Shown: positions 11,465 through 18,291 of the stretch, piece by piece
Position numbering within the stretch: the first letter of the stretch is position 1
Layout of the letters: each line of letters opens with the position of its first letter
Source: Holophagaceae bacterium
GTDB lineage: Bacteria > Acidobacteriota > Holophagae > Holophagales > Holophagaceae
Assembly: GCA_025361205.1 (NCBI GenBank)
Contig: JANYAS010000170.1
Coordinates: 1 to 41,218 of the forward strand
DNA length: 41,218 nucleotides
Reading direction: 5' to 3'
Notes under the pieces: model-generated
The model's input: the letters and a program-made list of their open reading frames with translations, nothing else
Told to the model about the DNA's origin: nothing
Databases searched by the model: none
Program-made: the position numbers and the translations under genes

Positions 11465-13014
11465 ACAACCGCAATGTCCTCCTCTTCGTCGTCGGGAGCA
11501 TGATCCTGCTCGGCGGCCAATTCTGGCTCTCCTCGCGCTACGCCAAACCGGCCCCCAAGGCCGGGCTCCAGCAGGCCGCGCCGGTGGCCCCCCAGCCGAC
11601 GGAGGCACCGGCAGTCCTGGCTGCGCCCATGGCGGCACCTTCAGCCGCCCAGGCCGCGGTGGGCGCGAAGGCGGCGGATGCCGCTGCCACCCACACCTTT
11701 GCCTCGGGTGAACTCACCCTGACCTGGCAGGTGGCCACCGGGGCCCTCAAGCAGGTGGTTTGGCAGCAGGACGGCACCCATTTCTTCCCGGACGCCTTCC
11801 CGGGGCTGGGCGCCCTGAAGGGGGCCGGTTTCGAAACGGTGCGCGAGGAACCCGGCTCCACCGGCACTACCGTCGTCTTTGAGAACACCGCGGGCGAACG
11901 CCTGAGCTATTTCGTGCCTGCCCGTGGGCACATCCTGAAGCTTGAGGCCGTCTCCCCGGGCAACGCCCCCTTGCAGCTGATCGTCAATCCCACCAACGAC
12001 GGGCCCGTCAAGCGCCTGGGTCGGGTGTTCACGCTGACGGAAAAGAGTGTCGAGGCCGTGACCTGGTCCGAGATGCTGCATGATCCCTTCTTCAGCTTCG
12101 TGGGGGCCAAGCGCAAGGTGCTGCCGGCCACCTCGGACCGTTTAGGCCTGGACGCGGGCCTTGAGAAGGATGAGAAGAACCAGCGCAACCACTACTTCGC
12201 CGCCCTCTGGAAGCTCCCCCGCCTGGCGGCCAGCGACGTGCCCGGCTATCAGCTGCTGCCCGTCAATGGTCGCCTGGAGGCTTCCCTCTACCTGGGCCCC
12301 AAGCAAGCCGAGCCGCTGCTGGCCTTCGAGAAGCCCTTCACCCAAGTCATCGACTACGGCTTCTTCGGCGCCGTGGCCCATCTGCTGTTCTGGGTCCTGA
12401 AGAAGGTCCAAGGCGTCGTGGGCAACTGGGGCTGGGCCATCGTGATCTTTACGGTGATCATCCGCCTGGCCACCTGGCACCTGAACAGCAAGCAGACCAT
12501 CTCCATGCTCCGCATGAAGGACTTCGAGCCGCACCAGAAGGCGCTTCAGGCCAAGTACGACAAGTTCGGCGGCGACATGACGAAGAAGGCCGAGATGCAG
12601 AAGGAGCTCATGGCGCTCTATAAGAAGAACGGCCACAATCCCATGGGTGGTTGCCTGCCCATGCTGCTGCAGATGCCCATCTTCCTGGCCCTGTGGTCCA
12701 TGTTGAACGCCGTCTTCGAACTGCGCCACGCACCGTTCTTTGGATGGATCGTGGACCTCTCCGCCCGGGACCCCTACTTCATCTACCCCGTGCTCATGGG
12801 TGTTTCCATGTTCGCCCAGCAGGCCATGACCCCCGCCGTGGGCGATCCCGCCCAGCGCAAGATGATGCTGGTGCTCATGCCCGCGATGATGACCTTCTTC
12901 TTCGCGCAGAGCCCCGCGGGCCTGGTGATCTACTACTTCATGTTCAACCTCATCGGCCTCATCCAGACCTGGTGGGTCATGCGGTCCTACCAGCCCCAGA
13001 CCATCACGGTGTAG
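11461..13014 (+). CDS. yidC: membrane protein insertase YidC
   Basis: Inserts and folds inner-membrane proteins, alone or with SecYEG. It has 517 residues. An N-terminal membrane helix (about residues 4-23, VLLFVVGSMILLGGQFWL) is followed by an Ala/Pro-rich linker and a large periplasmic domain to about residue 300, the Gram-negative YidC architecture. The conserved core follows: a helix containing GWAIVIFTVIIRLATW, the cytoplasmic coiled-coil hairpin (MKDFEPHQKALQAKYDKFGG), GGCLPMLLQMPIFLALW, and two more helices ending near MRSYQPQTITV. Its ATG overlaps the rnpA stop. The hydrophilic-groove arginine is probably the R in VIIRLATW. Confidence 0.96.
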   Translation: MNNRNVLLFVVGSMILLGGQFWLSSRYAKPAPKAGLQQAAPVAPQPTEAPAVLAAPMAAPSAAQAAVGAKAADAAATHTFASGELTLTWQVATGALKQVVWQQDGTHFFPDAFPGLGALKGAGFETVREEPGSTGTTVVFENTAGERLSYFVPARGHILKLEAVSPGNAPLQLIVNPTNDGPVKRLGRVFTLTEKSVEAVTWSEMLHDPFFSFVGAKRKVLPATSDRLGLDAGLEKDEKNQRNHYFAALWKLPRLAASDVPGYQLLPVNGRLEASLYLGPKQAEPLLAFEKPFTQVIDYGFFGAVAHLLFWVLKKVQGVVGNWGWAIVIFTVIIRLATWHLNSKQTISMLRMKDFEPHQKALQAKYDKFGGDMTKKAEMQKELMALYKKNGHNPMGGCLPMLLQMPIFLALWSMLNAVFELRHAPFFGWIVDLSARDPYFIYPVLMGVSMFAQQAMTPAVGDPAQRKMMLVLMPAMMTFFFAQSPAGLVIYYFMFNLIGLIQTWWVMRSYQPQTITV

Positions 13015-13022
13015 GAGGCCCC

Positions 13023-13487
13023 ATGCGGAAGAGCGGCGCCAGTCTGGAAGCCATCCCCGAATTCATCGCCCGCTGGGGCGCCCACCTGGGCCTGGCGGTA
13101 GAAGCCCACTTCGCCCCCTCGGGCGACGAGGAGGCCTTCCCCAATCGGGTCTCCGTGTCCGGCCCCGACGCGTCCTGGCTGGGGGCGAACCGGGGTGTGG
13201 GCCTGGATGCGCTGCAGTTCCTCCTCCACGAGGCCCAGGGTGAACGGGAGGACGGCAAACTGGCCTACCTCGACGTAAAGGGCACCCGTCTCTTCCGCAT
13301 GCAGGAGGTCATGGCCATGGGCCGCTTTGCCGCCGAAAGGGCCCGGGAGCTGGGCAGCCATACCTTAGGCGCCCTCAGCGCCCGGGAGCGCCGCTGGGTG
13401 CACCTGGTGGTGAGCCGCGAGGAGGGCCTGGGCACCGCAAGCGAAGGCACGGGCACCTTCAAACCCGTGAAGGTATTCAAAAAGTAG
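13023..13487 (+). CDS. jag: KH-R3H RNA-binding protein (Jag/KhpB family)
   Basis: A 154-residue protein with a KH-like region followed by an R3H domain (SARERRWVHLVVSREEGLGT), where the R-x3-H pair is in RRWVH. Homologues downstream of yidC (SpoIIIJ-associated Jag, KhpB/EloR) bind RNA and affect cell-envelope growth in Firmicutes; the role outside that group is less clear. It lacks the N-terminal Jag_N domain of the longer Firmicute proteins. The start is ATG 13023 with AGGAGG overlapping the yidC stop at a tight 4-nt spacing. Position between yidC and mnmE supports the call. Confidence 0.88.
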   Translation: MRKSGASLEAIPEFIARWGAHLGLAVEAHFAPSGDEEAFPNRVSVSGPDASWLGANRGVGLDALQFLLHEAQGEREDGKLAYLDVKGTRLFRMQEVMAMGRFAAERARELGSHTLGALSARERRWVHLVVSREEGLGTASEGTGTFKPVKVFKK

Positions 13488-13513
13488 AGGGTTCCGGTGG
13501 GGAGCCGACCCGG

Positions 13514-13532
13514 CTCCGGGCAGCGCCCGGAG
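13514..13532 (+). other. short GC-rich hairpin between jag and mnmE
   Basis: CTCCGGGC (13514-13521), loop AGC, GCCCGGAG (13525-13532): a perfect 8-bp stem followed by TTATAAAAGACTTGGGGG without a T-run. It lies 22-41 bp before the inferred mnmE start, so it may influence mnmE translation or act as a partial terminator after jag. Confidence 0.45.
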
Positions 13533-13554
13533 TTATAAAAGACTTGGGGGTTTT

Positions 13555-14865
13555 CTGCCCGATCCAACCTGGTCCCCCATCTGCGCCCCTGCCACGCCAC
13601 TCCTTCCTTCGGCGGTGGCGGTGGTCCGCGTCTCCGGGTCCCGCCTGGCCACGGTGCTCGCGCCCCTGCTGGTCCTGCCGGAACCGCGGGTGGCCTCTTT
13701 GCGCAGGCTGCACTGGGACGGCTTTTCGGAACGGGCCCTGGTCTTGTTCTTCCCGGGGCCCAGCAGCTACACGGGCGAGGATGTTGTCGAGCTGCAGGTC
13801 CATGGCAACCCCCTGCTGGTGCGCCGACTGCTGGGCCACCTAGGCGCCCTGGGCGTGCGGATGGCCCAGCCCGGCGAGTTCACCCGGCGGGCCCTGCTCA
13901 ATGGCAAACAGGGGCTGCTGGAGACCGAGGCCCTACGCGACCTGGTGGCCGCGGAGACCGACACCCAGATCCGCCTGGCCCAGGCTCGGGCCGGGGCCCA
14001 GCCCCCCTGGATCCTGGAGGCCCGTCGCCTCCTGACCCCCTGGATGGCCCGGGCCGAGGCGGCTGTGGACTATGGGGAAGAAGAAGGCATTACGTTAAAC
14101 CTAGAAGACTTGGCGACGGACCTCGCCCCCCTTCGCGCAGGGTTCCACGTGGAACAAGTGCGCGCCCGGGCTGCCCGCCACCTACGGGATGGCCTTCGGC
14201 TGGCCTTGGTGGGTCGGCCCAACGCGGGGAAAAGCACCCTGTTCAACGCCCTGGCAGGGGAGGATCGCGCCATCGTCACCGAGATCCCAGGCACCACCCG
14301 GGATGTGCTGGAGGTGCGCTGCGAGTGGCGGGGCCTGCCCCTGCGGCTGTTCGATACGGCCGGGTTGCGGGATACGGAGGATCCCCTGGAGCGCCTCGGG
14401 GTGGCCCGGGTCCGGCCCGTGGTGGAAGCGGCCGACCTGATCCTCCACTTGGTTCCCGCCATGGACGACGGCCCGGAAGCACTGCTGACGCAGGCCCTGG
14501 CCCCCTTTGAGGGGAAGGTGCTGGAGATCCGCACCTTCGGGGACCTCGCCGGGGCGGCTGGTCCCGTCATCTCCGCACCAGCGGGGGACCTCGACGCCCT
14601 GGAAGCGGCCCTCAGGGAGCGCCTGCTTGGGGGATTGGCCCCGGACGCCTGTCTGGGGGCCCTGGCTACGGACCGCCAGGTGGAACTCCTGGACGAACTG
14701 GCCCGCCAGGTGGACCTGCTGCTGGGCCTGAATGCCGGATGTCCCCCGGAACTACCGGCCTCCCTGCTCCAGGGGGCCTGGGGACTACTGGCAAGGCTCA
14801 CGGGGGAGGATCGCGCCGAGAGCGCCCTGGACGCCCTCTTCAGCGGCTTCTGCCTCGGGAAGTAG
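13555..14865 (+). CDS. mnmE: tRNA modification GTPase MnmE (non-canonical start inferred)
   Basis: With MnmG it installs the cmnm5/nm5 group on U34 of several tRNAs. The N-terminal tetrahydrofolate-binding domain contains PSSYTGEDVVELQVHGNPL and ALLNGKQGLLETEAL. The G domain has G1 GRPNAGKST, G2 GTTRD and G3 DTAGLRD; the C-terminus is FCLGK (family C-[IL]-G-K). The first canonical start in frame is GTG 13615, which would begin at MAVVRVSG, inside the first conserved strand. The frame upstream reads DPTWSPICAPATPLLPSAVA, matching the family N-terminus, and the only near-cognate start there is CTG 13555, after GGGGG. I use that (436 residues). The G4 NKxD motif is replaced by TFGD. A parS-like site lies inside the gene. 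Confidence 0.85.
   Translation: MPDPTWSPICAPATPLLPSAVAVVRVSGSRLATVLAPLLVLPEPRVASLRRLHWDGFSERALVLFFPGPSSYTGEDVVELQVHGNPLLVRRLLGHLGALGVRMAQPGEFTRRALLNGKQGLLETEALRDLVAAETDTQIRLAQARAGAQPPWILEARRLLTPWMARAEAAVDYGEEEGITLNLEDLATDLAPLRAGFHVEQVRARAARHLRDGLRLALVGRPNAGKSTLFNALAGEDRAIVTEIPGTTRDVLEVRCEWRGLPLRLFDTAGLRDTEDPLERLGVARVRPVVEAADLILHLVPAMDDGPEALLTQALAPFEGKVLEIRTFGDLAGAAGPVISAPAGDLDALEAALRERLLGGLAPDACLGALATDRQVELLDELARQVDLLLGLNAGCPPELPASLLQGAWGLLARLTGEDRAESALDALFSGFCLGK
14141..14156. other. parS-like centromere site 3
   Basis: GGTTCCACGTGGAACA inside mnmE, encoding part of GFHVEQV. It carries the same perfect GTTCCACGTGGAAC core as sites 1 and 4. It is about 4.9 kb from the dnaN-dnaA gap, on the other side of dnaA from sites 1 and 2. 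Confidence 0.78.
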
Positions 14866-14898
14866 GGCGAGGATAGGTAGACTGGTGGGGGGGGACGG

Positions 14899-16359
14899 AT
14901 GCATCCGGGATATGAGGCGGTGATTGGATTAGAGGTGCATGTCCAGCTGCGAACGCGGTCCAAGATGTTCTGTGCCTGCCGGAACGCCGTGGGGGCGGCT
15001 CCCAACAGCCAGACCTGCCCGGTCTGCCTGGGTCTTCCCGGCGCCCTGCCCACCCTGAATGCCGAGGCGGTCCGCATGGCGCTGGCCCTGGGTCTCGCGG
15101 TGGAAGCCCAGATCCAGCCCCAGAGCACCTTCTACCGAAAGCAGTACTTCTACCCCGATCTGCCCAAGGGCTACCAGATTACCCAGGGGCCCGTGGCCCT
15201 CGTCGAGTGGGGGCACCTGGACATCCCCGGCGATCCCCGGGTGCGCGGGACGGAAGGGCCCGTCCGGATCCGCCTGGAGCGGGCCCACCTGGAGGAGGAT
15301 GCGGGCAAGAGCCACCATGATCTGGACGGAAAAGCCAGCCATGTGGATCTCAACCGGGCCGGGGTGCCCCTTTTGGAAATTGTGGGAGCCCCAGACCTCC
15401 GCAGTGCCCAGGAGGCCTCGGACTACCTCAAGGCCCTTCATCGCCTGGTGGTGGCCCTGGACATTTGCGACGGGAACATGGAGGAGGGGAGCTTCCGCTG
15501 CGATGCCAATGTGAGCCTCCGGAAAAAGGGGGATCCAGCCTTCGGCACCCGGGCCGAAGTGAAGAACCTTAACTCCTTCCGCTTCGTGCGCCAGGCCCTT
15601 GAATTTGAGCTCGAGCGCCAGGCGGAGCGGCTCGAGCAGGGCCTCCCCGTGCTGCAGGAAACCCGGGGCTGGGATGCCGTCGCCGGGGAAACCCGGGGCC
15701 AGCGCACCAAGGAAGCGGCCATGGACTACCGCTACTTCCCAGAGCCGGACCTCCCCCCTCTGACCGTGAATGCCGCTGAGATCGAGGCCGTCCGAGCGGC
15801 CCTTCCGGAATTGCCCGAGCAGCAGATCCGCCGCTGGCGGGAGGCCTACGGCCTGGGGCCCGACGAGGCCCAGGCCCTGGCCCAGAGCCGCGCCTTCGCG
15901 GCGTATTTCGACACCCTCGCCCGCTTGAGCGGGTCCGGCCGGGGCGCCGCCGCCTGGATGCTGGGCGAGGTCAGCCGCACCCTCAACGAACTCAGCCTCG
16001 GCATCGAAGCCTTTCCCCTGGCGCCAGACGCGCTTGCGGGCCTCGTGCGCCTGGTGGAAGCGCGGACCCTGGCTTTCGGCACGGCCAAGGACCAGGTCTT
16101 CCCCGCCCTGCTCGCCGGGGAAGGGACCGCAGACGCCATCGTGGCTCGGAGGGGCCTGGCCCAGGTCAGCGACCGAAAGGCCATCGAAGCCCTGGTGGCC
16201 ACGGTGCTCCAGGCGCACCCGGGGCCCCTGGCCCAGATCCGGGCCGGCAAAGAGGGCCTCAAGGGGTTCCTGGTGGGCCAGATACTCAAAGCTGGTGGGG
16301 GTCGGCTCGATGCGAAGCTGGTGAACGAGGTGCTGGCCCAGGTGTTGGTAAAAGACTGA
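14899..16359 (+). CDS. gatB: Asp-tRNA(Asn)/Glu-tRNA(Gln) amidotransferase subunit B
   Basis: Subunit B of GatCAB, which amidates misacylated Glu-tRNA(Gln) and/or Asp-tRNA(Asn). It has 486 residues. It starts MHPGYEAVIGLEVHVQLRT (family IGLE-H-QL) and has the zinc-site cysteines CAC...CPVCLG, FYPDLPKGYQITQ, RAHLEEDAGKS, DLNRAGVPLLEIV and RCDANVSLR, then the helical and YqeY-like tail domains. The start is ATG 14899 after a G-run. It follows mnmE by 33 bp, in which a GAGGATAGG motif (14869-14877) may mark a promoter. gatC and gatA are not adjacent. Confidence 0.96.
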   Translation: MHPGYEAVIGLEVHVQLRTRSKMFCACRNAVGAAPNSQTCPVCLGLPGALPTLNAEAVRMALALGLAVEAQIQPQSTFYRKQYFYPDLPKGYQITQGPVALVEWGHLDIPGDPRVRGTEGPVRIRLERAHLEEDAGKSHHDLDGKASHVDLNRAGVPLLEIVGAPDLRSAQEASDYLKALHRLVVALDICDGNMEEGSFRCDANVSLRKKGDPAFGTRAEVKNLNSFRFVRQALEFELERQAERLEQGLPVLQETRGWDAVAGETRGQRTKEAAMDYRYFPEPDLPPLTVNAAEIEAVRAALPELPEQQIRRWREAYGLGPDEAQALAQSRAFAAYFDTLARLSGSGRGAAAWMLGEVSRTLNELSLGIEAFPLAPDALAGLVRLVEARTLAFGTAKDQVFPALLAGEGTADAIVARRGLAQVSDRKAIEALVATVLQAHPGPLAQIRAGKEGLKGFLVGQILKAGGGRLDAKLVNEVLAQVLVKD

Positions 16360-16411
16360 GCGCGGCCCCCTGCGGGTTGTGCGACGCGCTTGTTGGCCCC
16401 ATGCTGGCCCC

Positions 16412-16699
16412 ATGCCGAATGAGATCCCTCCCGCCCTTGAAGCCTGCCTGCCCGGCGTTGTCCACATCTGCCAGAGCTGCGGTTGTTCGGTGGTCGACGC
16501 GGTGCTGACCCCGGGCGAGCCCTTCCGGTGCGTGGCCTGCCGAGGCCTGGTTCCGCCCCCCGAGGACGAGCTAACCCGAGCGGCCCTGGCGGACCGGGGT
16601 CCCTACGATCTGCCGGACGACCAGCCCACCGTATGGCGGCTCATGGTGGTGATCCTCTTTGCCGTGGTCGCCTTGGCCATCGTGTTCTGGAAGCGGTAG
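16412..16699 (+). CDS. small zinc-ribbon protein with C-terminal membrane helix
   Basis: Unrecognised 95-residue protein. Two paired-cysteine knuckles, HICQSCGCS (C20, C23, C25) and FRCVACRGL (C41, C44), suggest a zinc ribbon. A C-terminal hydrophobic segment VWRLMVVILFAVVALAIVFW followed by KR ends the protein, so it is probably tail-anchored with the ribbon in the cytoplasm. The ATG at 16412 is preferred; a GTG at 16379 would add 11 unconvincing residues. A near-tandem GGCCCCATGC repeat spans the start region. It follows gatB by 52 bp on the same strand and precedes the long hairpin element. The function is unknown. Confidence 0.7.
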   Translation: MPNEIPPALEACLPGVVHICQSCGCSVVDAVLTPGEPFRCVACRGLVPPPEDELTRAALADRGPYDLPDDQPTVWRLMVVILFAVVALAIVFWKR

Positions 16700-16725
16700 G
16701 CCAGACGAGCCTATCCTGGGGGTTC

Positions 16726-16893
16726 GGAGCAAAAGATCTCCTAATAAAACCCGACGATGCCGCGATGAAGCCAGCCGGGCGTCACGATGCAGCGTCATGC
16801 GCGTCGCGCGTAGTACCTGCTACGCTTCGACTCGCATTCCTCGCCTCGCTCGCCCGGCACCCTTCGCGCGGCGACGTTGGGTTTTATTAGGAG
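16726..16893 (+). promoter_or_regulatory. ~156-nt hairpin sequestering the Shine-Dalgarno of the PLP-enzyme gene
   Basis: The outer arms CTCCTAATAAAACCC (16738-16752) and GGGTTTTATTAGGAG (16879-16893) pair perfectly over 15 bp. Pairing continues inward as 16753-16764 with 16867-16878 (one mismatch, two G-U), GAAG/CTTC (16767-16770 with 16862-16865), GCCGGGCG/CGCCCGGC (16774-16781 with 16851-16858), ATGCGCGTCG with 16828-16837, and a terminal GCGTAG/CTACGC (16808-16813 with 16820-16825). AGGAG at 16889-16893, 7 nt before the ATG at 16901, is the Shine-Dalgarno and is buried in the outer stem. GGAG at 16726-16729 can instead pair with CTCC at 16738-16741 and release it. It could be a translational switch, or a palindromic MITE/REP-like insert. 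Confidence 0.6.
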
Positions 16894-16900
16894 CTCTTGT

Positions 16901-18094
16901 ATGCCCAAACCCTGGGGACCCACCACCACCGCCATCCACGCCGGGAAGCGCTTCAATACCACCCGGGCCGTGACCACACCTATCTTCCAGACCTCGGTGT
17001 TCCAGCTCATGGAAAACCACGAGGGCGCTGAATTTTCGGCCAGCATCGAGCCCCCGGCCTTCTACACCCGCTGGGGCAATCCCAACACCAGCGAAGTCGA
17101 AGCGGTGCTGGCGGAACTGGAAGAGGCGGAACGGTCCCTGGTGACGGCCTCCGGCATGGCGGCCTTTTCACTCGTCTTCGAGGCCTTCCTCAAATCCGGC
17201 GATCACATCATCGCCCCGGCCGCCATCTACCTGGGCACCGAGCAGCTCATCCGCCGCTGGGAGGCGCAGCGGGGCCTGACGGTGACCTGGGTGCAAAACA
17301 CCCTGGACCTGGGCGAGTGGGAGTGGGCCATTCGCCCCGAAAGCCGCATGATCTGGGTGGAAACGCCGTCCAACCCCACCCTGGCTCTCACGGACTTGGC
17401 GGCCGTGGCGGCCCTCGGAAAGAAGCACGGCATCCGCACCGTGGCCGACAACACCTTTCCCAGCCCCATCCACACCCGGCCCCTGGCCTTCGGCATCGAC
17501 CTCAGCGTGGCCTCGGCCACCAAGTACCTGGCGGGCCATTCGGACGTGGTGGCAGGCGTCATCGCGGGTCGGGACGCGGACGTGGTGGCCTGCTGGCACC
17601 TGACCAAGATCATGGGCCCCACCCTGGACCCCATGGCCGCCTGGTTGTTGCACCGGGGCCTCAAGACCCTGGCCCTACGCGTGCGCCGGGCTTCAGACAA
17701 TGCCCAGGCCCTCGCCCAGTGGCTGCTCTGGCAGCCCCACGTGGCGCGGGTGGACTATCCGGGGCTGCCCACCCACCCCGGCCACGAGATTGCCCTGCGC
17801 CAGATGGAGAAGGGCTTTGGCGGCATGATCGGCTTCGAGCTGCGGGCGGGGCTCCTGGCGGGCCAGCGCTTCTGCGAGGCCCTGGAGGTCGTCACCCGGG
17901 GCGTGAGCCTGGGCGGTGTGGAAAGCCTCATCCAGCACCCCTCCAGCATGAGCCACCTGAAGACCGCCCCCGAGGTGAAGGCCCGGCTGGGCATCACGGA
18001 CGGGTTGCTGCGCTTTTCGGTGGGCATCGAGGACCAGCCCGACCTCATCGCCGACCTGGAAAAGGGCTTCCAGGCCGCGGCAGGCGCCTCGTGA
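16901..18094 (+). CDS. Cys/Met-metabolism PLP enzyme (cystathionine gamma-synthase / O-acylhomoserine sulfhydrylase type)
   Basis: Fold-type I PLP enzyme of the Cys_Met_Meta_PP family, 397 residues. Visible motifs: the N-terminal TTAIHAGKRFN, YTRWGNPN (55-62, phosphate-binding tyrosine and arginine of the neighbouring subunit), TASGMAAFS (82-90), WVETPSNPT (152-160), VADNTF (181-186) and the Schiff-base lysine K208 in SATKYLAGHSD. Sequence alone does not separate MetB, MetY/MetZ and methionine gamma-lyase. The start ATG 16901 has AGGAG 7 nt upstream, inside the 3' arm of the long hairpin. The stop overlaps the GTG of a thiS-like gene by 4 bp, hinting that sulfur may come from a protein thiocarboxylate, as in the Wolinella HcyS-Met25 system. 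Confidence 0.9.
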   Translation: MPKPWGPTTTAIHAGKRFNTTRAVTTPIFQTSVFQLMENHEGAEFSASIEPPAFYTRWGNPNTSEVEAVLAELEEAERSLVTASGMAAFSLVFEAFLKSGDHIIAPAAIYLGTEQLIRRWEAQRGLTVTWVQNTLDLGEWEWAIRPESRMIWVETPSNPTLALTDLAAVAALGKKHGIRTVADNTFPSPIHTRPLAFGIDLSVASATKYLAGHSDVVAGVIAGRDADVVACWHLTKIMGPTLDPMAAWLLHRGLKTLALRVRRASDNAQALAQWLLWQPHVARVDYPGLPTHPGHEIALRQMEKGFGGMIGFELRAGLLAGQRFCEALEVVTRGVSLGGVESLIQHPSSMSHLKTAPEVKARLGITDGLLRFSVGIEDQPDLIADLEKGFQAAAGAS

Positions 18095-18291
18095 AGCTGC
18101 ACCTCAACGGCGAGCTCCGCGAGACGCCCCTCCTGACCACCGTGGCCGAGCTGGCGGCCTGGCTGAACCTGCCCGCCTACGGCAGCGCCATTGAACTGAA
18201 TGGCACCGTCATCCGCCGCGCCGACCACCCCGCCACGCCCCTAAAAGCAGGGGATCGGCTGGAGGTGGTGCGGCTGGTGGGTGGGGGCTGA
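18091..18291 (+). CDS. ThiS/HcyS-like sulfur carrier protein
   Basis: A 66-residue beta-grasp sulfur carrier: MKLHLNGELRETP (ubiquitin-like first strands), then VAELAAWLNLP, IELNGTVIRR, LKAGDRLEVVRLV and the C-terminal GGG. The di-glycine terminus is what ThiF/MoeB-type enzymes adenylate and convert to a thiocarboxylate. ThiS feeds thiazole synthesis; HcyS, its relative, feeds homocysteine synthesis. The GTG start lies in the last codons of the PLP-enzyme gene (GTGA overlap), so the two are translated together, and no thiamine gene is nearby. The stop TGA abuts the stop of the convergent lipoprotein gene with no gap. Confidence 0.85.
   Translation: MKLHLNGELRETPLLTTVAELAAWLNLPAYGSAIELNGTVIRRADHPATPLKAGDRLEVVRLVGGG

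Noticed and set aside
16738..16893. Known SAM-type riboswitch
   Set aside because: The sequence is a nearly continuous single hairpin without the kink-turn multi-branch layout of SAM-I or the compact pseudoknot of SAM-II.
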